Shown here in pieces: positions 37,841 to 49,342 of a stretch of 64,000 nt of DNA. The first letter of the stretch is position 1. Each line of letters begins with the position of its first letter. The DNA lies in assembly GCF_005239225.2 (NCBI RefSeq), contig NC_133301.1, forward strand, positions 14,074,318 to 14,138,317. Reading direction: 5' to 3'. Made by a program: the position numbers and the translations under genes. Origin of the DNA: Populus alba. Taxonomy: Eukaryota; Streptophyta; Magnoliopsida; Malpighiales; Salicaceae. A model generated the notes under the pieces. That model worked only from the letters and a program-made list of their open reading frames with translations. It was not told where the DNA came from and made no database searches.

Positions 37841-39832
37841 AGAGGGAGAGAGGATATAGAAGCATGAACTGATAGAGTGTTTGACTGAAATTCTAGAACG
37901 TCATCATGAAAGATGAAACCAGGATTCAGTCCTTAACTTATCCTGCCTCCCCGGTTTTTGACGGCATGCGAATTAGGCAAATATTGTTAAAATACATAGA
38001 AACAAACACTTCGTACAGAATGCTTCGTCTTTACATTTTCCATGATCTCAAAGCATGGATCATGCCCCGGGAATCATCTAAGAAAATGATAAATGAGGTG
38101 CCGAGGGACGAATCCAAGCCGGGGAAAGTGGAGATTGTTGTTGGGTTAATTTATAAATGATTTATCAATCTGATGAGTAGCTTTAAAGATCATGGAAATA
38201 TGCTCTCTTTTTAACCATTAGAGATTTTAATAATTTCCTTAATTTGAATATTTTTATATTAGATAATAAAAAGTGAATTTAATCTCGTTGTGAGAAAAAT
38301 AATCTAGACATATTCTTTTTTTAAAAAATTAAAGATATATTCTTGTTCCCATAACATATACTTTATTGTTTAACAAACAGATATGGTTAATTCAAATTTT
38401 ATTTGCAAGAATACATGAGCAATAACACATATAGATATGTTTATAGATTTCTTAATTTATAATAAGAGAGGAAAAATTAGGGTGATCAAGAGATAATTAA
38501 AGAGTAAATTAAAGTTTACAGTTTTAGTATGCTATAGTCATGATTCTGGAAAAAGAAATTAGTGATGCAGAACCTCTATGATACTGATGTTTAAATTAGA
38601 ATAAGATTAGAGTATAAATCTAGTCTAATTAATCATTTTTGTTTCTAACATATATAGACCACAGAGCTCAGAGTTTGAAATTATTGCCTGCATTTCCAGT
38701 CTGCTCTCGACAAACTATCGTCACAAATTCTTGTGAATCCAGGTATTTAAGTCCCTTTACCATATTAAATGCAGATTTGGACAATAAATTAAATTATAAG
38801 ATATAGTTATTAAATCCAGACTAAAATTTAACCCAGTTAAGAGACCGGCTACAGTCACCCGGGTCAATAAAACTTTTCTTACTAATTTGTCAGCAAGGAA
38901 ATGCTTTGGGTTGGGACAGATTATAATTATTAAACTTGTCCTACCCTGCCAAACCTGGTTTTAGGTCACATGAATTAACCCGGTTCAATTAAAAAAATAT
39001 TCAAATTCTTAATAACTCATATATAAAAATTAAGAAATTTTTATATGCATATAATCTATATATATAGCTATCAAACATGTCATGTGAATAAATGCTATAT
39101 ATATTTATTGTATATGGAAAAATTAAAAACTATTTTATAGGAAATAGTGATATAAAAAAAAATATTTGATATGAAGTATTTACAAATTAATTTTTTTTTT
39201 TTAAGTTTATTAATAAAATATATAAAAAGAGATCACGACTCATTCAGGTTTTGAATTGATCCAAAAGTCATTTTGATCAGAATAATTACAAACTTGAGTT
39301 TAAAACATTTAAAATTTGGTCAAGATCTTAGGCTACTCGATCTCGTATCAATCTAGTGGGCCGACCGGGTTTTATATCTATTGGAACGACAATAAAATGT
39401 TGAAATCACATGATATTTTTTATTCACTTTAAGTGAGCCCAACAAATCGATAAATACAATAATCAATTTTTAATTTTTTGTTCTTAAAGCTTCCCATCTC
39501 TTTCCCCTTTGGAGCCTTCCCCGCCTGGACCTCCCCTAGCCTAGGCCCTACCTGTCCTCTCATCTCGTCCTACCCCCGCTTCTCTCCCTGTCAAACAACC
39601 ACTTCCACATCTACCTTCTCTTCTTCTACCCATGTTTGATCTTGGCGACAAGCTTACAGTAGAAGGATATGGATCCAAATATTGGTCTTCCTCCTCCTCA
39701 TCTTTCTCCCTGTCCGTTTCAGTTTCTTTCCTTCAGATCTCTTAGACACCACCGCCTCTTCTTCCTCGGCTTCACCATCCGCTGTTGGTGTCTTCGTGCC
39801 TCTTAATTCCCATTTAGACAAGCAAACATCAA

Positions 39833-39927
39833 GTATAACCTGGGTCTCTTTGACCCAGATAAGCCCGAATCACCCAGTTATGCCGGGTCATTCGGGCTTA
39901 TCTGGGTCAAAGAGACCCAGGTTATAC
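39833..39927. repeat. Perfect inverted repeat, 38-bp arms and 19-bp loop
   Basis: Arm 39833-39870 (starting GTATAACCTGGGTCTC) is the exact reverse complement of 39890-39927. Beyond a single mismatch the complementarity continues partly into the loop (CACCC against GGGTC). A transcript would fold into a long, nearly perfect hairpin. It may be a foldback from two inverted copies of the GACCCGGTATAACCT-type repeat common nearby. Confidence 0.95.
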
Positions 39928-40559
39928 CGGGTCTTTCGGGTTTATCTATCTAGTCAAATGCAACTCCAATTTTTATCCATGTAAAACCTGGCTAAAATCC
40001 GGGTCAACTGGATCTTGGGTCAATCTGACAGGCTGGCCGGGTTTTATTACTATGCCATACGAAGACAAATACTTATATTTCACAGGTTAATTAATTAATT
40101 GCTGAAACTTATTATAATTAGTTCATACACAGACAAAGACATAGGTCAAGATGATTCTGCATAGTTTTAGGAACTAGTTTGAAAAACTCGGTAGCTCTTG
40201 TTTCGGGATTTTTCTCAGATAAGTTAAAACAATATTTTAATTTTTTTTCAAAAACTGATCAATTCTAAATCAAGTCTCCTAACAATATGATTAGTGTATA
40301 AACATGCTTGTCAATCTTATTTTATTTAATTCATTTGATAGCTTTTTCCCTAGGGCAAAGCAAGAGCTTTTTATATATGTAGATGATTTGTTTCTTAGCG
40401 TCTTGGAGTCTTCGATACGTTTTATTTACTTGTTTTTTCTTCGGAAATGGACACTTACTATCATTCTTTTTCTGGAAGTTGGTAAAATTTCCGTATACGG
40501 ACAAGTGGAAGAAGTTGATCCATTATATTTTAATACTTTATTAGTTTAAGTTTTTATAT

Positions 40560-40790
40560 TAATATGATTTTATAATATAGTATTAAAATCTTAATGATCA
40601 AACGGTGACGAGTTTGAATCCTATTATTTTTATTTATTTGATAAAAATTAAACACAAGGTAAAATAAATTATACAAGTTTCAAGCTCAAAATTTTTTTAT
40701 TTAAGAAAATATTAAAAATAATATAAAATCATATCTTGAAATCTTATCTAATAGCTTAAATTTTTAGATTGATATGGTTCTATATGCTAT
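40560..40790 (+). repeat. Dispersed repeat family 2, copy 2
   Basis: Aligns by eye with 14480-14720 through GACGAGTTTGAATCCTA, TTTTTATTTATTTGATA and CAAGTTTCAAGCTCAAA. The block CTTATCTAATAGCTTAAAT then leads to TTAGATTGATATGGTT. Non-coding, with unclear termini. Confidence 0.55.
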
Positions 40791-41817
40791 TCTTGTCATT
40801 AATAAATAACTTCATAGAAGAAAAACTAGGTCTTGAAGTCCAAAATCTCATTTAAGAGTATTATATATTCTTGTGAAACTCATTTAACTCAATTAATATA
40901 AAATCCAACTTAATTAAACTCTAATTAGATCAAAGTAAAAAGGAGATGTAACAATATATTTTAATAAAAATAAATGATTCCATAAATGAACTCTATAACG
41001 GAATAAACTAGGCTTTTTTCCATGTCAATTCTTGAGATAAATATGGCCAACAACCATGCTTACCAGTAAAATCAAAACTGTAAGAAGGGCAGATATGATG
41101 ACGAAATGAAGACGTGATCACATGATCATGAAAGAGAAGCAGCATGCCAATGTCCTATTTATTAGGGATGAAAATGAAAACAATTATTAATTTAATAAAA
41201 AACTATTCTCAATAAAGAATTTGCAACAAAAAGAACAGGGATTAAATAAAAATATATATATTTATTAGTCACTGGGCAACTTGATAAATAGGATAAGATT
41301 TCCCTTCCGTTAGCTGACCAACAATTTGCGCTCCTCCACCAAATCACCCTCACATTGTTCAAGCCAATTACCGACAGACACCAAGAATGAAGAAAAGGAG
41401 ATGCGAAAACTAAATGATCTTCGAATAATTCCAAGTCGTTCATTTTCAAGCAATCTTTTCATGTTGGTTTTTCTTCTCTTTCTTTCCTTTTTTTTTTTTT
41501 TTTCTCATGTGTAATCCAGTTATGTGTAGAATTCAAAAGCTGATAGTGAAATGGGTTGACAGATTGACATCATGTTATTCCCCTCTTGCTCATATTTTAA
41601 ATAAATTATAGGAAAAATCGTCTAAAATGTGACCACGATGTAGAAACTCTTGAAACAAAATGAAAATAAAATAAAAAGAAATTGTAATTATTACATAGCA
41701 ATGCCAAATTGAGCTGAAAATGTGAAAACCAGCTTCACTGTATGTCAAAACAATACCTATAGCAATAACCTTACACAGAAATGAATCACACTAATCGAAC
41801 TCTCAACCTCGTCTAAT

Positions 41818-42703
41818 CTAATAGCACAACGCTACAAAAATGGACAAGAAAGTGGTAAAGCCAGCGAGACCAAGGGATGTAGCAGAGTTTGGTGGAGGAG
41901 CAGTTGTTGGTGGTGTGGTAGCTGGGGGTGATGGTGGTGATGAGCTAGAAGCTGGGGTAGGTGATGGTGGTGATGGGCTAGAAGCTGGGGTAGGTGGTGT
42001 TGATGGGCTAGAAGCTGGAGTAGGTGGTGGGGTAGAAGCTGGTGATGGACTGGAAGATGGAGTAGGAGTGGAAGGTTGAGGAGCAGGAGAAGACTGAGGA
42101 GGTGGAGTGGAAGGTTGAGGAGCTGGTGTAGAAGGTTGAGGAGCTGGAGTAGAGGGTTGAGGAGTAGGAGAAGATGTTTGAGGAGCTGGAGAAGGAGAAG
42201 AAGATGCATCACTAACATTGATCATCAACTTTTGACCACCAGAACAATGGCCAGGAATATTGCAAAGGAAATAGTGCTCTCCTGAAGCATTAATGGTGAT
42301 TCTTGCTGGGGGGGTGGTTATCAAGGAAATGGGATTGCTTGAGTTGCAGGCATCGTAATCTGCCTTTGTCACCTTGGCAACATCATGAGCACCGGCCGCA
42401 AAATTAAAAACTGCAAAACAATGACCCAAGAAATCAATATTTGAAAGAAATCTAGCCTTATGTCGCTCGGATTTATACCTCAAAAAATAGTTAAAACAAG
42501 AATCAAAACACTATGGTATTACCTAGAATGTCATCGACACTGAAGGTTTTGCTTGCAGCCCACGTTGAGTAGAAAGCAGAACCAGAAGGAACGGTCCAAC
42601 CTGTGGTATCACCTACCGTATAGGTTGATTGTGCTGCTGAGCTGTGTATCAAAGCAGCTACTGCAATTGCTGCAAGGAACGCCATGTCGAGTCCTCTTGC
42701 CAT
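41818..42703 (-). CDS. Phytocyanin D with long arabinogalactan-like Pro-rich tail, 257 aa
   Basis: Exon 1 42703-42523 and exon 2 42410-41818 total 774 nt with a 112-base intron. Signal peptide about residues 1-24 (ending SSAA). The plastocyanin-like domain runs from STYTVGDTTGW to KLMINV, with ligands His in AAGAH, Cys in YFLCN, His in PGHC and Gln in GQK. About 95 residues rich in Pro, Ser, Thr and Ala follow (repeats of APQPSTP and TPASSPS), the classic glycomodule for hydroxyproline-linked arabinogalactan. The end is a hydrophobic GPI-anchor signal (LAGFTTFLSIFVALCY). It fits the chimeric AGP class of phytocyanins at the plasma membrane and wall. The repeated region makes long spurious ORFs on both strands. 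Confidence 0.93.
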
Positions 42704-42830
42704 TGATAATGTGTTTTGCTGAAGAAGAGATCGCCCCTGTTTTTGCTCTGCTTTTTCTCTGTTTAAGTGGACTCTGTTTTTCCTTGTAATAAAAGTGATC
42801 TGATGAATATGTAAATGTGCCTCCCTGTTC

Positions 42831-42840
42831 CATACTTATA
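42831..42840 (-). promoter_or_regulatory. TATA-like box of phytocyanin D
   Basis: Minus-strand TATAAGTATG lies about 130 bases upstream of the ATG and is preceded by a CTCTC run, similar in spacing to copies B and C. Confidence 0.45.
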
Positions 42841-42909
42841 GAGAGAGCCAAGGACTTGACCTGAACCTGTGAGTAATCTTGGGCCATTTAATGGAGACCA
42901 CGTGTGCTA

Positions 42910-45345
42910 TTCTCGACCCTTGATCAGGCAATTCTGATTCTTCAAAGGTGGGCTTGTTGAAAGTGGGACTTCGCAGAAATTCTTGAGATTTTGCCGCGTG
43001 AGAAGCAAGAACTCACCAAACAGAGTGACTTTTGGGGCGTTGACTAGTCAATGATTTTTGTTTGCAGTGTGAATCAGGGGAAGCCCATTAATGAAATAGT
43101 TGAAAAAATTAAATTAAATGGACCATAATGCGGGAAGAATTTGGTGAAATAGAAGTTCCATGAAAGAAAAGAAAGAGAGGTGGAGGCATGTGAAGCTGGG
43201 GATTTGTCAAGGGAAGACTTTTTTGATCCAATTTTTTTTTAGGGGATCCATTTATTTCATCGCAAGACAAAGTGATGATGATGATGAAAATCCAATATAG
43301 AAAAAAAGAGAGAGATATTTTAATGTTTAAGTAGTGGATAATTCATGTATCCATGTTAATATTTTATTTTTTAGAGTTGAGAAAATAGCTGGTTAGAGGT
43401 AAAAGACATAATACCTACAAAATAATTTTTTTTTAATAGGGTTTACAAACTTTTTAATGATAAAGTTAATAATTTTTTGGTGATAAAGTTAATATTTTTT
43501 TGGTAAAAAATTACAATAAATAAAAAAATAAACTTTAAACTCCAAGAAAAAGTAAATGTTATTGCATTGGTATAATAAATGATATGAGACTTATAAGCAT
43601 GAATATTTAGAGAATAGAGGTTGAGAATTTTTTATTTGGATAATTCATGAGGTATTTATATCCCCTGAATCTTGTTATTTTACTTAAGTGGAGGGGTTGA
43701 AATTTTTTTTTTTTTAGCATTAATAAGAGAAAAAAATATTCTATTATACAATATCAATAAGGGATAATATTTTTTACACAATATTAATGATGATAAAAAT
43801 ATAATAAATTCATTGAAAATTTTTATATGAAGATAAATATTATTAACATTATTATTTTATACTAACAATCATAAAAATAAACAAAAAAAAAATATTATGT
43901 AAAACACATCAAATTGCTTTCGTTTGTGAAAAGGAATGGTCAAGTCTATATATATTTAATACACGTTCTTAACTTTACATTTAGACAAGTAAGAGATTTA
44001 TTTCCACACGGTGGGAGGTTGTGAAGCTTCCTTCCTTTTCTCTCTGTGGGGCCTACTTCCTCACTTGTATCCCATCAAATTGGGAATTGGGATCTTCTTT
44101 ATTATTCTCCGTTGCCCAATTCAGAGCCAGTCCAATTTGATTTCTTTTTTTAATTTCCGCTTGCCTGCTACCCAATTGCAATGTTACACGTGGACTAATG
44201 CCTGCGGTCTCATTCATCATAAAAGAAGTTTAGCATCCTCACTTTAAAATTAAAGTTAGTTTTGAATATTATAAGCTTGAGGAAAAAGATGACAATTTGA
44301 TCGGGCTCAATAAATATCAAACATATAATTGACTGATATATATGGATGATTCTATAGATATTTATCTTATTGAATATTAGTAAATTCAATTCATAATCCA
44401 ATTCAAATATATATTTTGAACTTTGTATGATATATTGATATTTTAATATTAATATTTTCATCATTTAATTTTTACATATATTATTTTATTTTATATTGAA
44501 TAATAAATACTATTCAATAGAGATATCTAAATAAATAACTAAAATTAACTTGATGAACATGATACAAATATCTAGATTTTTTGCTTAATAGGTAATGATT
44601 AGAATATGAATATAATAGAAATTTGAATTATAAAAATCCATTCCTATCTCTAATATTGTATGTTAGTGGTGTTAATGGGTTTAAACCCCATTTTGTATTG
44701 AGTTTTAGATAATGGTTAGTTAAAATTTTAAAAAAAAAATTTATTTAATTTTTTTTTATATTTTTAGATTATTTTAATGTGTTAATATCAAAGTTAATTT
44801 TTTTAAAATAAAAAAATTATTTTGATATATTTTCAAATAAAAAATATTTTAAAAAACAACTATTATTATACTCACAAGTCACAAACACCCTTTTAGTAAA
44901 GAAGATAAGCCTTTTCAAGTAGAAATCGAGGCTGAGGTTAGTAAATTTTTGATGTCAAGAACCCTGAATTTTAAATCCCTATTCTATCTAAATGTTTTCT
45001 TTCAAGAAATTATGAAAACATCACAATAATTTTATTTTATTTTTTTGCCAGGCGGATGCATTGAATATTTTCTCTTTATAGTTTTAATCGGAAGCATTGG
45101 AAGCCATATTACTTGATCCAGCTACTCTGATTACAAAACAACAATGATATTGATGAAAAGAATCGATGAGTTGATTATATTTTGTATATTGATCTTCTTC
45201 TTTTTTTTTCAAGACTTTCTAGCTTGAACTCTTGCTCTAGTTTTTTCTCCTTTTCTTTGTTGGAGTTGACTATATGTTGTAGCATTTTCTTGTATGAAAT
45301 GGAATGTGCTTAACCAATTATATGTTGTAGCATTATCTTGTATTC
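42910..45345. other. Intergenic DNA, no gene recognised
   Basis: Probable upstream DNA of phytocyanin D, then AT-rich sequence with a copy of the AT-rich dispersed family at about 44690-44900 (core AATGTGTTAATATCAAAGTT, end ACTATTATTATACTCAC). An ORF of 78 codons at 44011-44247 has no domain that I recognise. Confidence 0.5.
44690..44900 (+). repeat. AT-rich dispersed repeat
   Basis: Same arrangement as 16440-16670: a GTGTTAATATCAAAG core, then TTGATATATTTTCAAATAAA and an end AACTATTATTATACTC. Ends approximate, non-coding. Confidence 0.5.
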
Positions 45346-45350
45346 CTAAC

Positions 45351-45826
45351 CTTCCTATAAGTCGATGCCATCCAAAGATCTTGCCAGCAATGGGAAATAT
45401 GATTGTAAATACTGTTCACATTGATCTCAACAAGGAAAATTTGCAGGAGTTGCTGTGGACATAGGGATTCAACACGACCCGTCAAGGGAAGCCGCTCATG
45501 GTGGTGGATGGTGTTTATCAGACGGTGGTTTATGAGAGTCCTCGACAAGTTTGCCACACTTGTGGAAGGGTTGGCATAGCAGTTCAAAAACTGTTAATGG
45601 CCAAGGAAATACCGACGGTGAGAAGGAGGCAGGCACATATCAGGATCAAGTTCAGAAGATGGAATCATCACACAGCCATAGTTCTACAGATGACAGTGGT
45701 GAGTACTGTTCGTGGCTACATGTTAAGCTTAATCCACACCGTAAGCAAAGAAGAGATGCTGGTGTTACTCCTAAAAGTTTAAAACTAGCAGCTGGAGACG
45801 AGGGTGGCTCCTGTTTTGAAGTGTAA
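45351..45826 (+). mobile_element. Relic of a LINE-type retrotransposon ORF1 (DUF4283/zinc-knuckle region)
   Basis: Plus-strand pieces in shifting frames read LPISRCHPKILPAMGNMI, then VNTVHIDLN, then GKPLMVVDGVYQTVVYESP and QVCHTCGRVG. By recall this is the order found in plant L1-type ORF1 proteins, where a DUF4283-like domain precedes a CCHC_4 zinc knuckle. At least two frameshifts and an in-frame TAG break it. A 91-codon frame (45551-45826, rich in Ser, His and Lys) would continue after the knuckle. No reverse transcriptase sequence was seen in the window, so this is a 5' fragment. Confidence 0.7.
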
Positions 45827-46329
45827 GCAGACATGGAATCTCTGGATACATCTCTTTCCACTTATAAATTTATCCGAAATCAACAAGGCTGTGTTCTAGT
45901 CAAGCCCATTTCTCACAGGTCCACAACAAGGCCATTTCCACTAGCAAAAAGCTCAATTCTGTAGGAAAAACATGCTCTCAGATGTCCAATCCTGTTTATA
46001 TAGGGCCCACCAAAGCCTATGGATATGGATAACCCCTGCTTTACGAGTTTCGAAGACTCCGATAGCTAAATAAATCTCCTCTAATGTTTGCCTTATTTTT
46101 AAGATACCGGACTCTGCTGAAGCACCAAGTGATAAAACGGGCAAAATCATCTCTGTCGATGTTGCTAATGATACACAAACTAAGCTTCCAATAGCTCCAA
46201 ACGACGAGGGGAGGGGCTTCATTAGTGATAAAGAGGATGGGGATAAGGAGATGATACCTAGAGTTGAAGAGCCAAAATCACTAATGCAGGAGCCTCTTGC
46301 TTCTAGCATGGCGGTCATACCTTGGTTTG

Positions 46330-49300
46330 GGGTCCAATCTGGAAATGATTGGTTTTTAAATTAACTCAAATTTATTATTTTTTTCAAAAAATATTTTGTT
46401 GTTTTAGTTATTTGGTAATGACCTAGTCAGGTTAGTCATGTTTGATTAGACCAATATCAAATTCAATTCAATTCATTCTCAACTCACCTCAAAGTTTAAA
46501 TCACAATCACAATTTTTTTCAAAACATGTAATTTTATAAGAGAACTAATTTAGTAAGACCTGTCCCTTATCATCATAATGCTAACTTCTAATGTTAATAT
46601 CAAATTATAATATAAGATCCAAAATTTTGATCCAAACTCAAGCCTAAGTCAGCTCAAACTCAACCTAAATTAATCTAGGCATATAAAGAAGAGTTGCAAG
46701 AGAAATTTTTTTCTCTCTTCTAATTATTGTGGCTATCGTAACCCTCCTCTTATCAAATCAAGGATTTCAGTTTTTGATCTTGAGTTTTTGAGTTTAAGCA
46801 AAATGAAAGTAGCAAGTAAGTAGTTCCCTCTCATATTACTTTTGATTATGGTTTGCTTATGAAAGGATTAAAGAAGAGATTAAAGTTTATAAAAAGTTGA
46901 AGTTTATGTTATTAAGATTGATTCATAATTATTATAGATTTAAGGTTAAATGATTGATTTTGAGTGTCTTGTTAGAAATAAGAATTTGTGAATTGATTTG
47001 TTACATAGTTAAGAAATTTGTTTTAACTTTGCTGGAAAATCTGGACAGAAATAGTCTTGAAGATTGAAGATGTTGAAATTTTATTTTGATAATTGATTTA
47101 TGAAAATTATAGTTTTTACCCTAAACTTTGTAAAATTATAATTTAACCCCTGAAATATATTTTCAAATTCTAGAAAGTATTATTATGAGGTTAAGTTACG
47201 GATGATGAATCTCAATTTGATAATTGATATGGAATATTTTCAGGTTGATCCCTTAATTTTAGAAATTTACATTTTAGTCCCTGAACTTTATAAAAATATG
47301 GTTCGGCCCTTGGTTCATTTCTGGAAATAATTGAGAATGGTTTATGGGTGAAATTTAATTATGTTTATGTATTTACAATTTGGTACTCTAATTTTGGTAA
47401 AATTATATTTTGGTCCCTGTTTTTGGAAAATTATTTTTCAGTCCCTAAACTTTGGAGACTAAACCTAGTTTTCTTTTATACATTGGAATATTTTATTTTT
47501 GTTGTTTTGGGTTGTTTTTTAGTACATTCCTTGTATTTATTGTAGATTCTTCTAATGATCTTTAATATAATTTTTTTGGTCTTTCATATGATATTTTTTT
47601 TGCTTCTATATTTTTTAGGCGAGTGGGATAATTTTTAATATACATGTAATATCAATAAATTCAAATCATTGATTATATAATAAGTACAACTAGTTAATTT
47701 CTTTAATATTTAAATTTGTTGTTTTATTTTTTGAATACTCATTTATTCTTGAATTTACACTTATATTTTGTTGAATTAAATTCTATTTGATATGATATAT
47801 ATTGTTTTGATAATTATGTTAATATATATTATGTCTTGATATAGAACTTATAGGTAACCCTATGCTAGCGGATAGTAGTTAGTTTATGTGCATATATTAT
47901 TCTGTATATCTAACTGGTAAAAGAGACATCAACCTGTAGCGACTGATCCTTCCAACAGTTATTTTCAGGTGTCATCTTATCTCTGACATGTATTTAATTA
48001 CTTTATGATGACATGCTTAGTGTGTGTGTGTATCAAGATAAATTATCTTACAAACTATTAATATTTAAAATGTATATTTAAATATTATTTTCACACTAAG
48101 TTGGTTGAATTCATCTTTTTATTTTTTAATATTATTTCATGTCCTTTCATTTTTCTTTGAGGAAATTTCAAATTCTCAATCAAATAACGATGTATGAACA
48201 AAGAGAGGATTATAATCCAAAATCTTGGATTTTTTTCAAGGATTGAATTGGTAAGAAATGAGCGAAACGTGAAAGCTCAACAATGTTATAATTGTGGAGA
48301 TTAAGAATTAGTCAACAATTTGCAACTTTCCTCCCCTCCCTTTTGCCCGGGTCAATGTATCACCTTCTACATGCCTAACTAGCATCTTGTCTTCATCCCA
48401 TCATATTTTAATTAAAGCCAACAAAGTCCACACGGGATTAATTCGTAACATGATAATGATTAGTTAATAACAGAAATTAAATACTTCTTTTTATTAAAGA
48501 AAAGAGAATATTAAGGCTAGAAGCAATTAAGACTGCATTTAGTAAAGAAGACTTTGCTTCGAGACCTGAAAATCTCCGCAGAATCCTTCTTGCTGGGAGA
48601 GTTCTCATTTTCACGCGTTTTCACAAGAGAACAATTGATTTATAACACAAAATTAAATATATTAAACCTTCCATTGCTTAGCATAATCTATTATAAGAAA
48701 TGGGATACATGCGAGAAATACATACACACCAATATCATCTTCACATGTTTATGTACTTGTTGTTGTAGTAATCACACATCGAACCAAGCCTTGTGGTAAA
48801 CAACAGGATATGTATTTGAAATGTTCAATCCATTGAGAATGGAAGGGAGTTGCTCAAGCTTTGCTTCAATGGAGAAAATCAAGGAAAATCTTCAAAATAA
48901 CTCAGAGGAAAATCTAGGAAGCTTCGTGTCTCTTTCATTTTTTAGGTTAGGATTAGCACCAACAGTATTAAAAAGTTGTTGCAGCAAGTCAATGTTGCCA
49001 TACAAGGTTAGGTGAGCCTTGCAGGTTAATTATTGTAATAATATAATGGGGCGGCATCATGTTCATAATATATATATATCAATGGCCTTCAATCCCTTAC
49101 GTAGCCAGTGGCATGGCAAAATACTTGAATAATATTTGAGATATTAAAACAAACACAAAAACAAGCATACAAAGTCTTTGTCAACAAAATTAAAAAACAA
49201 AATCCCCGTTGATCCATAAAATCAACAATTTTATTCAAATAGAAAATAATAAAAGCCAACCAATATATCATCAAATGAATGATCGAGTACATAGAAGCTG

Positions 49301-49335
49301 TATGACACAGCACTAGAAAATTGCTACTACAACAT
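46330..49335. other. AT-rich intergenic DNA with retroelement-like repeats
   Basis: The block 47100-47470 repeats phrases of the kind 'TTTTAGTCCCTGAACTTT' four or five times. These phrases are common in old plant LTR-type repeats. No termini, primer-binding site or coding region could be found. The rest is low-complexity with short ORFs only. Confidence 0.5.
47100..47470 (+). repeat. Degenerate tandem repeat of 'GGTCCCTGAACTTT'-type phrases
   Basis: Phrases TTTTTACCCTAAACTTTG, AATTTAACCCCTGAAAT, ATTTTAGTCCCTGAACTTT, TATTTTGGTCCCTGTTTTTG and TTCAGTCCCTAAACTTTG occur at 40-100-base spacing. A similar phrase occurs at 14035-14110. Probably a decayed LTR-type repeat. Confidence 0.6.
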
Positions 49336-49342
49336 GGGCTAG

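Larger units (their letters stand above)
35986..38040. repeat. Segmental duplication unit C (shorter)
   Basis: Third copy of the phytocyanin block. It begins inside the block shared with A and B at TTGAGATCTTCGGGTCCC, where it joins the KIX fragment. It ends just upstream of the gene C promoter at about 38040. It shares with B the duplicated ATGGGATTTGGACAGCCC segment (36500 and 36574) and the TATAAATAG promoter box. Confidence 0.85.
38160..41810. other. Intergenic DNA with repeats and a large inverted repeat
   Basis: Contains degenerate repeat sequence with many GGGTC/GACCC motifs (38830-39400), a CT-rich stretch (39490-39790), the inverted repeat at 39833-39927 and a family-2 repeat copy at 40560-40790. 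A 40-codon open stretch at 38041-38160 (DLKAWIMPRESSKKMINE) abuts the end of unit C and may be a captured coding fragment of unknown origin. No intact gene is seen. Confidence 0.5.

Noticed and set aside
41832..42285. Leu-rich minus-frame ORF and Gly/Arg-rich plus-strand ORFs
   Set aside because: These are shadows of the repetitive Pro-rich tail of phytocyanin D.
46600..48120. Possible LTR retrotransposon around the repeated 'GTCCCTGAACTTT' phrases
   Set aside because: No matching long terminal repeats, primer-binding site, polypurine tract or gag/pol sequence could be found.
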